A stretch of 64,000 nucleotides of DNA from Saprospirales bacterium (GTDB lineage: Bacteria > Bacteroidota > Bacteroidia > Chitinophagales > Saprospiraceae). Both the position numbers and the translations under genes were made by a program. Positions 6,773-16,106 of this stretch are shown piece after piece. Where the stretch lies: assembly GCA_016719895.1 (NCBI GenBank), contig JADJYG010000003.1, positions 1 through 64,000 of the forward strand. Reading direction: 5' to 3'. A model generated the notes under the pieces. That model saw only the letters and a list, made by a program, of their open reading frames with translations. It did no database searches and was not told where the DNA came from. Numbering within the stretch: position 1 is the first letter of the stretch; each line of letters starts with the position of its first letter.

Positions 6773-8038
6773 ATGATCCCACGGCTTTTTTCCTTTTTTC
6801 CCGTCCTGATCCTGTTGTTGCTCCTGCTTCCGGGCGCTGCTATTCGCCGGCCGGGCCCGCCTCCGGCGGAGCGGCCGCATTGCTGCCCGGCCGCAGGAGC
6901 AAGCCCCGACTGGGGTTTTTTCGCCCACCGCCGCATCAACCGCCTCGCCGTGCTCTCCCTGCCGCCGGAGATGATGGTGTTTTTCAAAAAAAACATCGAC
7001 TGGATCTCGGACCATGCCGTAGACGCCGACATGCGGCGCTATGCTGCCACCTGGGAGGCGCCGCGGCATTATATCGACCTGGACGAATACGGCCAGCCGC
7101 CCTTCGACAGCCTGCCCCGTACCTTGACAGAGGCCCTGTTGCGCTACGCCGACGTGTGGGGGGTATCGGCCGCGGGCGACACCATCCTCCTTTTCGGCGG
7201 CGAACGGCCGGAGCCCCATACGCCGGAGGAGCCCTGGCGCGCCTATTTCCGCCGGTATGTGACGCCACAATTCACCGACCCGGAAAAACAACTGCAAGCC
7301 GACACGCTCCGGGTCTTTTTGCAGCGCAACGGCCTGGAGGCGCCGGCCCTGCAGGCGGCTTTTTTCCGCGAAAGCCTGTCGGCGCACGGCATCTTGCCCT
7401 GGCACCTGCAAAAAATGCAACGGGATATTACCGACGCGTTCCGCCGGCGCGACAGCAAGCGCCTGCTGCGCCTCTGCGCCGATATGGGCCACTATATTGG
7501 CGACGCTCACGTGCCCTTGCATACCACCAGCAATTACAACGGCCAGAAAACCGGCCAGACGGGCATACACGGGTTCTGGGAAAGCCGCATCCCCGAACTT
7601 TTTGCCGACGAGCAATATGACTATTTCACCGGCAAACCACTACACGTACAGCGGACCACCGACTATTTTTGGGGCATGGTGCTGAGCAGCAACAGTATGG
7701 TGGACAGCGTGCTGGACATCGAACGGGCGCTGCGCCTGCGGTTCCCGCCAGACCGCCAGATGTGCCCCGATATGCGCAATGGAGTGGTCTTTATTGCCCC
7801 TTGCCGCGATTTCGCCGCCGCTTACCAGCAGGCGCTCGACGGTATGGTGGAACGCCGCATGCGCGCAGCCATCCATGCCGTCGCGTCGGCCTGGTACACC
7901 GCCTGGGTGGATGCCGGCCAGCCCGACCTTAGCCAAATGGACCCGCTCCTCGCTACGGAAGAAGACCGGAAGGAAGCCGAAGCGCTCCAAACAATATACG
8001 GTCAGGGGAAAATACTGGGCCGGCCGGAAGAACATTAG
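6773..8038 (+). CDS. secreted zinc-dependent phospholipase C / S1-P1 nuclease family protein
   Basis: A 421-residue protein with an N-terminal hydrophobic signal (RLFSFFPVLILLLLLLPGAA). The mature part begins with WGFFAHRRINRLAVLSLP, the family's Trp/His start, followed by ISDHAVDADMRRYA, PRHYIDLDEYG, HGILPWHLQKM and ADMGHYIGDAHVPLH plus HGFWESRIPELF. These spaced His and Asp residues are the usual three-zinc ligands of the zinc-dependent PLC/S1-P1 fold. Predicted role: periplasmic or extracellular hydrolysis of phosphodiesters; nuclease versus phospholipase cannot be decided here. The frame is open from 6587, but 6773 is the ATG that directly precedes the signal peptide. It flanks the right end of the cassette array and has chromosomal codon usage. 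Confidence 0.8.
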   Translation: MIPRLFSFFPVLILLLLLLPGAAIRRPGPPPAERPHCCPAAGASPDWGFFAHRRINRLAVLSLPPEMMVFFKKNIDWISDHAVDADMRRYAATWEAPRHYIDLDEYGQPPFDSLPRTLTEALLRYADVWGVSAAGDTILLFGGERPEPHTPEEPWRAYFRRYVTPQFTDPEKQLQADTLRVFLQRNGLEAPALQAAFFRESLSAHGILPWHLQKMQRDITDAFRRRDSKRLLRLCADMGHYIGDAHVPLHTTSNYNGQKTGQTGIHGFWESRIPELFADEQYDYFTGKPLHVQRTTDYFWGMVLSSNSMVDSVLDIERALRLRFPPDRQMCPDMRNGVVFIAPCRDFAAAYQQALDGMVERRMRAAIHAVASAWYTAWVDAGQPDLSQMDPLLATEEDRKEAEALQTIYGQGKILGRPEEH

Positions 8039-8089
8039 CATCGGTTTTACTGCCGAGCGTTTGCTGTACATAAATCCGGAATCTTCTCT

Positions 8090-8222
8090 ACCCTCCTTTT
8101 TTCTCCCCCCGGTTGTCATTCTGAAAGAACCTGCCCACTCTACGAGGGATAAACACGAGATGCACGCGTAGAGTGGACAGGTTTCCTGCGGAATGACAAG
8201 CGCGGGGGGAGAAAAGGGAGCG
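8090..8222. repeat. long imperfect palindromic repeat
   Basis: TTCTCCCCCC (8101-8110) pairs with GGGGGGAGAA (8204-8213), and the inner arms TTGTCATTCTGAAAGAACCT and the complement of AGGTTTCCTGCGGAATGACA extend the stem to the TCTACG/CGTAGA pair near 8141 and 8169, about 40 bp per arm with mismatches. It lies between a plus-strand and a minus-strand gene end, so it could also act as a transcription stop. GTCATTC...GAATGAC palindromes are a common dispersed repeat type. The rest of 8039-8309 shows nothing else. Confidence 0.7.
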
Positions 8223-8309
8223 CAGCTTGGGGTGGCGGGTTATGCGTAGCCGAGGCTCGGCGGTATCACCGATGACCGGCTTTCCATTCCAGTACGAGCC
8301 TGTATCAAC

Positions 8310-10274
8310 TTATTTTTTGGGTTTGGGCTTAGCCGCTGCGGCTGCCGCCCGGTCCAGCCAGGGTTTTGCTTCCTCCGGCCGGCCCATATCGCGGTAAGCC
8401 GACCCGATGTATTGCAGCAGGGTGGGGTTGTCCGGTTCGTATTTGAGCCCGGCCTGCCATTGTTCGATGGCTTGCGGGAATTGTTTTTTCATCGCCAGCA
8501 CGGCGCCCAGGTTGCGCCGGGCATCGATAAAGCGCGGATTAATAGTCACTGATTTGCGATACACGGTTTCGGCAGAGTCGAGTTGTTTGCGCAGGAAATA
8601 AATAAACCCGAGGTTTGACAATACCTTGTCGTCGTTGGGGCGGTGCTTGAGCGCGGTGTGGTAGTCCCGGTATGCGGCATCATAGTCCCCCAGGCGGAAA
8701 TACGCCAGTCCCCGGCTGCCGTAGGCGTCGTGGTAAGCCGGAAACAGCTCGATGGCCCTGGTGTGGGCGGCTATGCCTTTTTTCACCCACGCGGTGTCGG
8801 TCACCTGGCCCAGTTCTTCGTTCATGCCCTGCTTGGTGGTTTCGATACCGATATGGTAGTTGAGTTTGGCGCAATTCGGCGAGTTGCGAATATCCGCTTT
8901 ATACAAGGCGAAACTATCGTACCAGGCGTGGTTGCGCAACACGGTTTTTATGCTGTACGCCAGCAGGATAAGGCCCGCAACCCCCCACACCAGCGCGCCC
9001 TTGCCGCCGGGATTAGCCACCTGTTTGGCCGCCGGCGCTTCGGCTTGTGGGCGGATGTTGAACAGTGCGGTGATCAGCCAGGCCAACGCCAGTGCGAAAC
9101 CCAGGGAAGGGGTGTACAACACGCGTTCGCCGTACGAGGTGCCGATAACCAGCAGCACGTTGCTGAACAGCGAAAACGAAACCAGGTAAAAGAAGATAGC
9201 AAAGGCCAGGAAGTGTTTTTTGGGCAGCTTCGCCAGCGCCCAAAAAAACATACCGCCATACAGAAAAAACCCAAGCAAGGCGCGCCAGTCGGCAAACGTA
9301 ACGGGTTTCATCTGCGGGTACCCGAGGTCGCTGATGAGCGGATGCGGAACCACGAGCGGCTGCAAATAGCGGCCGCACATCATAAAAGCGGAAGCCAGGC
9401 GGGAGGAGGTATCCTGAGCGGCGATAAGAAAGTTGTCGAGCGTGGAATACAGCTCCTGGTAAGGCTGTGCGCTGAGTACCTGGTGGCGAATGGCCAGGAA
9501 CAAGACGGCCGGGAGTAGAAACAGCGCCGAAATACGCAGGTTTTGCGCCAGCGGCCGGTCGGTGAAAAACCAGATGGTCAGCGGGAAGATTGCCAGAAAC
9601 GTGATGGCGCTCTCCTTGAAAAACAAAGCGACGCCGTAAATGACGACCGAAAAGCTCAGCCAACCCGTTTTGGCGCGTTCGAAGTACTTCCAGATGCCGT
9701 AGAGCGCCAGGGTGCTGAGCAGCATCGCCATGATTTCATCGCGGCTTTTGATATTGGCCACTACTTCGGTATGCACCGGGTGGGCCATAAAAAACAACAC
9801 GGCCAGGGCGGGCAGGATGGGCGGGTAGGCATGCAGGATGCGGCGCCAGGTGATCCAGAGCACCCAGCCGCTGAGGGCGTAGAATACGGCGTTCAGGAAG
9901 TGTCCCAGGAAGGGGTTGTCGGGCGCCAATTGCCACTCCAGGGCAAACATGACCAGCGTCATCGGGCGGTAAAGCGAGCCGGGGCTGTTCCAGGCGCCGT
10001 AGCGGTACTCGGTGCTGAAGATCGTGCCGAGATTTTTCAAGCCGCCTTTGGTCACCCAGTTTTCCTTGATGGCGGAGTAATCGTCCAGGCAATAAATATG
10101 CCCGAAGGTATTGATATACAAGGCAAAACCAATGACTGCCGCCAGAATCCCGATCCAGGCGGGCCCGAGTGGCAGTGGTGTGTGCGCCGTGGTCCTGTGC
10201 GCCGGCGGCGGTGGCGATACCCTTGTTCGCGGCCCGGGCCTGGCGGGTATCTTGGTCGATTTTCGCTTGGACAT
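8310..10274 (-). CDS. TMTC-like membrane glycosyltransferase with C-terminal TPR repeats
   Basis: A 654-residue protein. After a Pro/Thr/Arg-rich cytoplasmic start (1-35) come about ten to twelve membrane segments (35-450), including the TMTC/GT-C signature region YCLDDYSAIKENW, YRPMTLVMFALEW and FFMAHPVHTEVVANIKSRDE. The C-terminal ~200 residues are TPR units (AYGSRGLAYFRLGDYDAAYR, LSNLGFIYFLRKQLDSAETV, LGAVLAMKKQFPQAIEQW). The Asp pair in the first loop is typical of GT-C enzymes using a lipid-linked sugar. Likely role: O-mannosylation or another glycosylation of exported proteins at the membrane; the family assignment is good, the substrate is unknown. It is divergent from the Cys-rich protein gene at 10432. 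Confidence 0.8.
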   Translation of the reverse strand: MSKRKSTKIPARPGPRTRVSPPPPAHRTTAHTPLPLGPAWIGILAAVIGFALYINTFGHIYCLDDYSAIKENWVTKGGLKNLGTIFSTEYRYGAWNSPGSLYRPMTLVMFALEWQLAPDNPFLGHFLNAVFYALSGWVLWITWRRILHAYPPILPALAVLFFMAHPVHTEVVANIKSRDEIMAMLLSTLALYGIWKYFERAKTGWLSFSVVIYGVALFFKESAITFLAIFPLTIWFFTDRPLAQNLRISALFLLPAVLFLAIRHQVLSAQPYQELYSTLDNFLIAAQDTSSRLASAFMMCGRYLQPLVVPHPLISDLGYPQMKPVTFADWRALLGFFLYGGMFFWALAKLPKKHFLAFAIFFYLVSFSLFSNVLLVIGTSYGERVLYTPSLGFALALAWLITALFNIRPQAEAPAAKQVANPGGKGALVWGVAGLILLAYSIKTVLRNHAWYDSFALYKADIRNSPNCAKLNYHIGIETTKQGMNEELGQVTDTAWVKKGIAAHTRAIELFPAYHDAYGSRGLAYFRLGDYDAAYRDYHTALKHRPNDDKVLSNLGFIYFLRKQLDSAETVYRKSVTINPRFIDARRNLGAVLAMKKQFPQAIEQWQAGLKYEPDNPTLLQYIGSAYRDMGRPEEAKPWLDRAAAAAAKPKPKK

Positions 10275-10350
10275 GGTTAACTTCCGTACATTTTCCGGCG
10301 AAAGTAGGAGAAATGCCTGAAATGCTTAATGTTAAGGTTTACTAAAAGCC

Positions 10351-10381
10351 TTTGGAAATCCTCCGCTGGTTTATACTTTTG
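10351..10381 (+). promoter_or_regulatory. Bacteroidota promoter TTTG-N19-TACTTTTG
   Basis: TTTG at 10351-10354 and TACTTTTG at 10374-10381 are separated by exactly 19 bp, an ideal match to the Bacteroidota -33/-7 consensus. It drives the small secreted Cys-rich protein starting at 10432, leaving a leader of about 45 nt. Confidence 0.8.
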
Positions 10382-10431
10382 ACGTCGCTTTTAACAATTA
10401 TCTATTTGATTCACAAAAGTTGTTTCTCTCT

Positions 10432-10842
10432 ATGAAAAAAGGAATTTTCCTCTTTACGTTCTTCTTCGTTTTGGGTATTGCTGCCGCTAATGCCCAAAGC
10501 TGCCAGGGTAAATCCGCTTCTGCTGCTGGAAAATCCTGCTGCGCCTCCAAAGCTGCCAGCGCTGCTGCAACCGATGCCTCTATCGAAAAACGCATGGCTG
10601 ACGACGGCACGGTCTCCTACGTTCGCAAAGAATCCGATGCCCAGGGCAATGTGAAATTTGTGAGCGTTCAGTACGACGAAACCACGAGTACTTTTGTGAA
10701 TGTGGCGCCGAAAGCCGTTGCGGCTGAAGCACGCGCCGGCATGACGAAAAAATCCTGCGCTGCATCCGGCGAAGGTAAAGCGTGCTGCGCTGCTAAAGCT
10801 GCCGAAGGCAAGGCTTGCTGCGCCGGCGGTAAAGCCAAGTAG
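10432..10842 (+). CDS. small secreted protein with repeated Cys-Cys motifs
   Basis: A 136-residue protein with a clear signal peptide (MKKGIFLFTFFFVLGIAAAN, then AQ) and an Ala/Lys-rich mature part. Cysteines occur as SCQGKS, KSCCASK, KSCAAS, KACCAAK and KACCAGGK, spaced as lysine-flanked CC pairs at both ends around a central segment (RMADDGTVSYVRKESDAQGN). The ATG at 10432 is preferred over 10420 because it opens the signal peptide. Repeated KxCC units could bind metal or form disulfides; no known family is recognised. A strong promoter lies upstream and a terminator downstream, so it is a single-gene unit, probably well expressed. Confidence 0.75.
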   Translation: MKKGIFLFTFFFVLGIAAANAQSCQGKSASAAGKSCCASKAASAAATDASIEKRMADDGTVSYVRKESDAQGNVKFVSVQYDETTSTFVNVAPKAVAAEARAGMTKKSCAASGEGKACCAAKAAEGKACCAGGKAK

Positions 10843-10879
10843 AACAGGAATAAAAGATTTTACCGTTCAGGGAAAAAAT

Positions 10880-10920
10880 AGCGCCGCCCCGTAATGTGTT
10901 ACGGGGCGGCGCTGTTTTTT
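10880..10920. terminator. bidirectional intrinsic terminator
   Basis: A strong hairpin, AGCGCCGCCCCGTAA-TGTG-TTACGGGGCGGCGCT, is flanked by an A run on the left and TTTTTT on the right, so it can end transcription from both sides. It separates the convergent Cys-rich protein gene and the porW-like gene. Confidence 0.9.
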
Positions 10921-10948
10921 GCCGAAGGTTACGCCCGGCCCGGAGCAT

Positions 10949-13756
10949 TTATTTTTGCAGATAATGCTCTTCGAAAAACTCCCGGTAACCGTCGAGGGTC
11001 TTGTTTTTCAGGATGCGGCGGTAGTTTTCCTGGCTGATGGCAAAAAACTCCTTTTTGTAGGTTTTTTTATCCGTCTCCCCAAGGAATTCTCTTCTGCCCG
11101 ACACCTCCTGATAATAGCGCATGACCTGCTCTTTGTTGTCGAATTTGCGAATCACCACGATCGGCAGGTTGGTATCGGTGCCCAGGAAAATATTCGAAAT
11201 GCGCAACTGGTCCAGTTTGTGGTACTCCCGGTTATAATCCGACACGGCAATTTTTACGTCATCCAGGCGCACGTCGCCGCCGCTGATGGCTACGAGGAAA
11301 TAGTGCAGTTTATCGTCGTCGAGCGTGAAGGCGTCGTCGGGCGCTGCAGTGTTACCGCTGCCTTTTAGCGGCGTGGCCTCCACTTCGAAGCCCGGGCAGG
11401 ACAGGAGGCGGGCAATTTCTTTAGCCCGGGTGGATTCGGAGCTTTCCGGGTAGCGGGCGATTACTTCCTTGAGGGCGGCACAATAGGGCTCTTTGCCTTG
11501 CAGATTGCCGGTACAAAGGGCGCTGAGCAGGGCGAATTTTGCCATGAGCGGGTTGGTGGAGCCGTATTTCTTCGGGGCCTCCTGGCAACGCTCGAACGCC
11601 GATTTGTAATCGCCCTTTTGGAAGTAGGAATAGGTTTGCTCATAAAACTGGTTGAGCTCGCGTTCGCGTTCCTTGTTGGCGTTCATGAAGTTGGGATCGG
11701 TGATCGCGCGGGCGAAGGGGCTGTTGGGGTATTTATCGATCAGTTTGTCCAGATAGTATTGCGCCCGTCCGGCATTCCCCAGGTCCTTGAAGGCCAGGTA
11801 ACAATAGTACCAGGCTTCCTTTTCATACTTGGTCGTATCCGGATACCGCGTTTGCATATCCTCCAGGGTGCCCGTGCAGCGCTTGTTGTTTTGCAGGCGG
11901 TCGCGGAAGAGCACCCCCAGGTGGTACATGGCTTCGTAGGTGGACGAATGCAAAACGGCGAGCTCGGCGTCGCTGCGGGGGATGCCCTGGAAAATATCGG
12001 TGAGTTCGGCGTCGCTGATGGCGTTGGCCTGCAGGCTGTCGGAGCCGGCCAGGTCGCCCGGGCCGCCGCTCGCCGGGCGGGTGCTGCGGCGCCAGTTGTC
12101 CTCCAGTTTTCGCTCGCCCCAAGTTTTGGAAAAGTCTTTTTTCCCTTTTTTAAGGAAGGCGTCGTTGTAGAAGTAAAACGCGGAGGCCGGTTTGGCGGCG
12201 CCGGCGCCTGGAATGGGCAGCGATTTGGCCGGCCCCGCCGGTGGCGCCGGGGCAGCTGCAGCCTGCCGGGCTTCTTCCTCGCGTTGTTTTTTTATTTTTT
12301 TGGCCAATTCTTTGCGTTCGGTATCCGGCATGTAATATACCCGTATGATGCTGTCGTTGGTGGTAATAGTGGTGATCAGGCGGGCGATATCCGTCAGGTT
12401 TTGTGCGTAGTTCTGCACCCGGGGATGGCGTTCGTCGGTGGCGGCCAATACGGTGAGGGTACTATCGAAGTATTTTTTTGCCGAAACAAAATCTTCCGTT
12501 TCAAAATACAGGTCGGCCAGGCGCAGGTAGGACTCTCCGCGCTGGTTGGCATTGCCCTGGCTGACATCCAGCGATTTGCGCAGCAAGGCAATGGCATCGT
12601 TCCGCAAGCCGTCTTTTATGGCAATGTCGGCCATAATAAAGTAGATCTGGTCGCGGTATTCGGTGTTTTTGGCATCCTTGGCCATGCGTTCCAGGGCCTT
12701 GTTGGCTTCGGCGGAGTTGATCTTGCCGTGCGCCCAACCGGTCTGGATCAGCCGAATCCGGGCATTGAACTCCATTTCGTAGGCCGGGTTGCTGTTCAGG
12801 GCAATTTCCAGGGTGGCATAGGCTTTATCATATTGCCCGGCGCGTTCGTACAATTGCGAGAGGATGTAGGCGAGGCGGGCGCGTTCTTTTTTCCGGTCGG
12901 TCTGCTGGATAGCCAGCTCGAGCGGCGCTACAGCCTTTTCATAGTGTTTTTGTTTCAGCCACAAGTACGTTTCGGCCATCGACAGTTCCTGGCGCAATTC
13001 CGGCGGGAAGAACGGGTCTTCGTGCAACTCGCGGTACAAAAAAATGGCTTCGTCGTATTTCTCCCGTTCGGTCAGCGTACGGCCGTACCAGATCATGGCC
13101 AGGGGGAAAGCGGCGGTGCGCTGCAGCGATTTGTCATAGGGGTCGTCGCGTTGAATAACCGGTTCCTCCGGTTTTTCCTTGGCTTTTTCTTCGGGCTTGT
13201 CCGATTTCTTTTTCTTCTTCCTACTCGATGCCTTCTTGCGTTTTTTCTTACTGGGCTTCTTTTTTTTCTTTTTTATCGTCTCCTTCTTCTTTTTATCGCT
13301 TTTTATCTTGCTTTTGGATTTGTTATTCGGGTTGTACTCATCCCGGATATACTTGAACGTCGCTTCCGCGGTTTCAAAATCCCGTTTGAGGTATTGCGCC
13401 TGCCCCATCATGGTATAACAATCGTCGGTAAACTCGCTGATGCGGTGCAGGCCAATGGCCATGGCCGATTTTTTAATAACGTTGTCCAAATCGCCCAGCA
13501 CCGGCTGCGGTTCGGTAGCGGCATAGGGATACAGGGCGAGGATTTGGCTGTAGTTGTCGGTGTGCTGTTTTTCCAGCGTGGCAATCGACAGGGTCAGCAG
13601 TTCATCGGCATTGAACCAGTAGTTGTATTTGGAGGTGAGGTTGTGGTATCCTTTTTTAAACCAGCCAGGTTCGGCTCCTTTTTTTTTGGTCGTTACGCAA
13701 CCCGCGGCAAGCAGCAGGGCTGCCAGGCTAAAAAGTACAATCCGGACGTTTTTCAT
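10949..13756 (-). CDS. porW: PorW/SprE-like TPR lipoprotein of the type IX secretion system
   Basis: A 935-residue lipoprotein: hydrophobic signal with lipobox LLLAAGC, then the characteristic start GWFKKGYHNLTSKYNYWFNA and ALYPYAATEPQPVLGDLDNV. TPR-like helices follow over the whole length. A Lys-rich low-complexity block at about residues 155-210 (runs of KKKKKPSKKKRKK type) interrupts the TPR region, and an Ala/Pro linker lies near residue 500. PorW (P. gingivalis) and SprE (F. johnsoniae) are outer-membrane-associated lipoproteins needed for T9SS secretion and gliding. ATG 13756 is chosen because the signal peptide starts there; 13768 would add four residues. The neighbour upstream is a divergent M23 peptidase gene. 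Confidence 0.85.
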   Translation of the reverse strand: MKNVRIVLFSLAALLLAAGCVTTKKKGAEPGWFKKGYHNLTSKYNYWFNADELLTLSIATLEKQHTDNYSQILALYPYAATEPQPVLGDLDNVIKKSAMAIGLHRISEFTDDCYTMMGQAQYLKRDFETAEATFKYIRDEYNPNNKSKSKIKSDKKKKETIKKKKKKPSKKKRKKASSRKKKKKSDKPEEKAKEKPEEPVIQRDDPYDKSLQRTAAFPLAMIWYGRTLTEREKYDEAIFLYRELHEDPFFPPELRQELSMAETYLWLKQKHYEKAVAPLELAIQQTDRKKERARLAYILSQLYERAGQYDKAYATLEIALNSNPAYEMEFNARIRLIQTGWAHGKINSAEANKALERMAKDAKNTEYRDQIYFIMADIAIKDGLRNDAIALLRKSLDVSQGNANQRGESYLRLADLYFETEDFVSAKKYFDSTLTVLAATDERHPRVQNYAQNLTDIARLITTITTNDSIIRVYYMPDTERKELAKKIKKQREEEARQAAAAPAPPAGPAKSLPIPGAGAAKPASAFYFYNDAFLKKGKKDFSKTWGERKLEDNWRRSTRPASGGPGDLAGSDSLQANAISDAELTDIFQGIPRSDAELAVLHSSTYEAMYHLGVLFRDRLQNNKRCTGTLEDMQTRYPDTTKYEKEAWYYCYLAFKDLGNAGRAQYYLDKLIDKYPNSPFARAITDPNFMNANKERERELNQFYEQTYSYFQKGDYKSAFERCQEAPKKYGSTNPLMAKFALLSALCTGNLQGKEPYCAALKEVIARYPESSESTRAKEIARLLSCPGFEVEATPLKGSGNTAAPDDAFTLDDDKLHYFLVAISGGDVRLDDVKIAVSDYNREYHKLDQLRISNIFLGTDTNLPIVVIRKFDNKEQVMRYYQEVSGRREFLGETDKKTYKKEFFAISQENYRRILKNKTLDGYREFFEEHYLQK

Positions 13757-13985
13757 GTTTCCCAACAAAAATTAGGTGGAAGTGCCGGCCTTCGGCAATG
13801 GAAATTTATGGCGCTGTTTTTGGATATTTGGTTGTCTCCACGGGGCAATTTAACAAAAAATAGCCTATGCCGGCCAGATATTTCTGCTCCTGGAAACGCA
13901 ATTTGAGCGAACTTTGCAGGCACAAGCAAAGTCGGTACCAAATTTTCCGGTAGATACCCTGATCGCGCTGACAAAATAAATCTGG

Positions 13986-14942
13986 ATGCAAAAATATCTC
14001 GGTTTTATAAAAAAACTCGCGGATTTCTTCCGCCGGAGGGAAGACGACAGCCGCAGCTTGATGGAAAAGTTGCGCGACAAGTACCGTCTGGTAATCATGA
14101 ACGACGAAACGTTCGAGGAGGTGACGTCTTTCAAACTTACGCCCCTCAGCGTGTATATTTTCCTGAGCTCGCTGGTCGTCGGCACGGCCATTATCATGAC
14201 CCTGCTGATCGTTTACACCCCCTTGAAACGGTATATCCCCGGCTACGGCGATTTTCAACGCGACGGGGAAATAGCCGAGCTCACCGCCAAAGTGGCCAGC
14301 CTGGAAGACGAGATCGAGGCGCACCGGGCGTACAACGAGAATTTTCGAAAAATACTGGTCGGCGACCTGGACGACATGTCCAAAGAGGCCGTCGGGAAGA
14401 AAAGCGCGCCGGCAGCCGCATCGCCGGGCAAGGATTCTGCCGTAGCCAAACCGGTGGAGCGCATTGGCGAAGACGAGGAATTGCGCGCCGCCGTGGCTGA
14501 TGGTACGTTTTCGGGCGGCGAAAATGTTGCCGGCTTAGGCGCTCTTTTGCCCCGCGAACAGACGCTGGAACAACACGTGTTTATGCCGCCCGTTTCGGGC
14601 GAGGTCATGTCGCCATTCGACCTGCGCAAGAGCCACTACGGCGTGGATGTGGCGGCGCCGAAAAACACGGCCGTCAAGGCGGCGGCCGACGGTGTGGTGA
14701 TCTCCGCGGGTTACACGGTGGAAACGGGTTACAGCATCGCCATTCAACATCCCAATAATGTCGTGACCATGTACAAGCACAACTCCGTGCTGCTCAAACA
14801 AACCGGCAGCGCCGTCAAAGCCGGCGAGGCCATTGCTATCATCGGTAATTCCGGTGAAAACACCTCCGGCCCGCACCTGCACTTCGAACTCTGGCACAAG
14901 GGCCGGGCGGTGAACCCGAGCGATTACGTCAATTTTAATTAG
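13986..14942 (+). CDS. membrane-anchored M23 (LytM) family peptidase
   Basis: A 318-residue protein: short cytoplasmic start with KLRDKYRLVIMNDETFEEVT, one membrane segment (VYIFLSSLVVGTAIIMTLLI), a periplasmic coiled coil (EIAELTAKVASLEDEIEAHR) and a C-terminal M23 domain. The domain shows HYGVDVAAPKNTAVKA (zinc His and Asp), GVVISAGYTVETGYSIAIQH and the second zinc motif GPHLHFELWHKG, so the metal site is complete. Expected function: endopeptidase acting on peptidoglycan cross-bridges, or a structural LytM protein. The gene is divergent from the porW-like gene with about 220 bp between, and convergent with gcvT. Confidence 0.85.
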   Translation: MQKYLGFIKKLADFFRRREDDSRSLMEKLRDKYRLVIMNDETFEEVTSFKLTPLSVYIFLSSLVVGTAIIMTLLIVYTPLKRYIPGYGDFQRDGEIAELTAKVASLEDEIEAHRAYNENFRKILVGDLDDMSKEAVGKKSAPAAASPGKDSAVAKPVERIGEDEELRAAVADGTFSGGENVAGLGALLPREQTLEQHVFMPPVSGEVMSPFDLRKSHYGVDVAAPKNTAVKAAADGVVISAGYTVETGYSIAIQHPNNVVTMYKHNSVLLKQTGSAVKAGEAIAIIGNSGENTSGPHLHFELWHKGRAVNPSDYVNFN

Positions 14943-14972
14943 TCCCGGAGTATTAGCCCAACATGCACCGCT

Positions 14973-16103
14973 CTAAACCCCAGGCTCTACGAACGGCAAA
15001 TTCACCACGGTGGCGTCCAGTTTTTTGCTGCCAGCCACGATCATGATCTTACTTCCGGTTTCGGCGTATTTGGTTTTTACGTATCCCATGCCGATGGGCT
15101 GATCGAGGGTGGGTGAGTGGGTGCCGGAGGTGACCACGCCGATCGTAGCGCCGCGGCGGCTTTCGATCGCGTAATCATGGCGCGGCACACGCCGGTCGTG
15201 CACGACGAAGGCGACGAGTTTGCGTTTGACACCCTCCGCTTTTTGTTTCAAAAAACGCGCTTTGGACGGAAAATCGGCGTCTTTTTTCAACTTGGTGATC
15301 CAACCCAGGCCGGCTTCGAGCGGACTGGTTTTGTCGTTGATGTCATTGCCGTAGAGGCAGTAGCCCATTTCCAGGCGCAGGGTATCGCGGGCGCCGAGGC
15401 CGGCCGGCTTGATTCCCCATTTAGCGCCGTGTTGCATGACCTTATCCCAGATTTTGGCGATATCGCGGTTGCGGGCATAAATTTCAAAACCGCCGGAACC
15501 CGTATAGCCGGTAGCCGAGATCAGGACGTTTTTACAGCCGGCAAAACGGCCGCGCCGGAACGTGTAATATTTGATGTCTTTGAGGTCGATATCGGTCAGT
15601 TTTTTCAGCGCATCGGCGGCTTTGGGGCCCTGCACGGCGATAAGGCCCGTTTTAGCCGAAATATTCTGCATTTTTACATCGAAGCCGCGGGCCAGGCGGC
15701 GCAGCCAGCGCCAGTCTTTGGTTTCGTTGGAGGCGTTTACCACCAGCATGTACGTCTGTACGTCCCGGGTACTCGGGATCATCTCCGGCACGTCGTCGAG
15801 CCGGTACACCAGCAGATCGTCTACAATGCCGCCTTTTTTATTGGGCATGCAGGCGTATTGTATTTCGCCGGGCGCCAGCTTGCTCACGTCGTTGGAAGTT
15901 GCGCTTTGCAGGAATTGGGTGGCCTCCTTGCCGCGTATGATAAACTCGCCCATGTGGCTGACATCGAACACGCCGACACTGGTGCGGACGGCCTGATGTT
16001 CATCGGTGATGGTTGTGTACGAGATCGGCATGTGATAGCCGGCAAATTCGGCCATTTTGGCGCCCATCGCCAGGTGTTTTTCAGTCAGTGGTGTTGATTT
16101 CAT
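14973..16103 (-). CDS. gcvT: glycine cleavage system T protein (aminomethyltransferase)
   Basis: A 376-residue protein of normal GcvT length. The N-terminal motif MAEFAGYHMPISY and GVFDVSHMGEFIIRGKEA are typical; ATGYTGSGGFEIY and GLGARDTLRLEMGYCLYGND carry folate-contact residues; the C-terminal barrel ends with PIGMGYVKTKYAETGSK. It transfers the methylene group from the aminomethyl-lipoyl H protein to tetrahydrofolate in the cytoplasm. The other gcv genes are not adjacent. The upstream C1 peptidase gene ends 3 bp before this start, so the two are probably co-transcribed although they are functionally unrelated. Confidence 0.95.
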   Translation of the reverse strand: MKSTPLTEKHLAMGAKMAEFAGYHMPISYTTITDEHQAVRTSVGVFDVSHMGEFIIRGKEATQFLQSATSNDVSKLAPGEIQYACMPNKKGGIVDDLLVYRLDDVPEMIPSTRDVQTYMLVVNASNETKDWRWLRRLARGFDVKMQNISAKTGLIAVQGPKAADALKKLTDIDLKDIKYYTFRRGRFAGCKNVLISATGYTGSGGFEIYARNRDIAKIWDKVMQHGAKWGIKPAGLGARDTLRLEMGYCLYGNDINDKTSPLEAGLGWITKLKKDADFPSKARFLKQKAEGVKRKLVAFVVHDRRVPRHDYAIESRRGATIGVVTSGTHSPTLDQPIGMGYVKTKYAETGSKIMIVAGSKKLDATVVNLPFVEPGV

Positions 16104-16106
16104 GTT

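Noticed and set aside
11498..13906. 802-residue open frame opposite the porW-like gene
   Set aside because: It lies antisense to a well-supported gene with signal peptide, family motifs and TPR pattern; long antisense frames are common in GC-rich genes.
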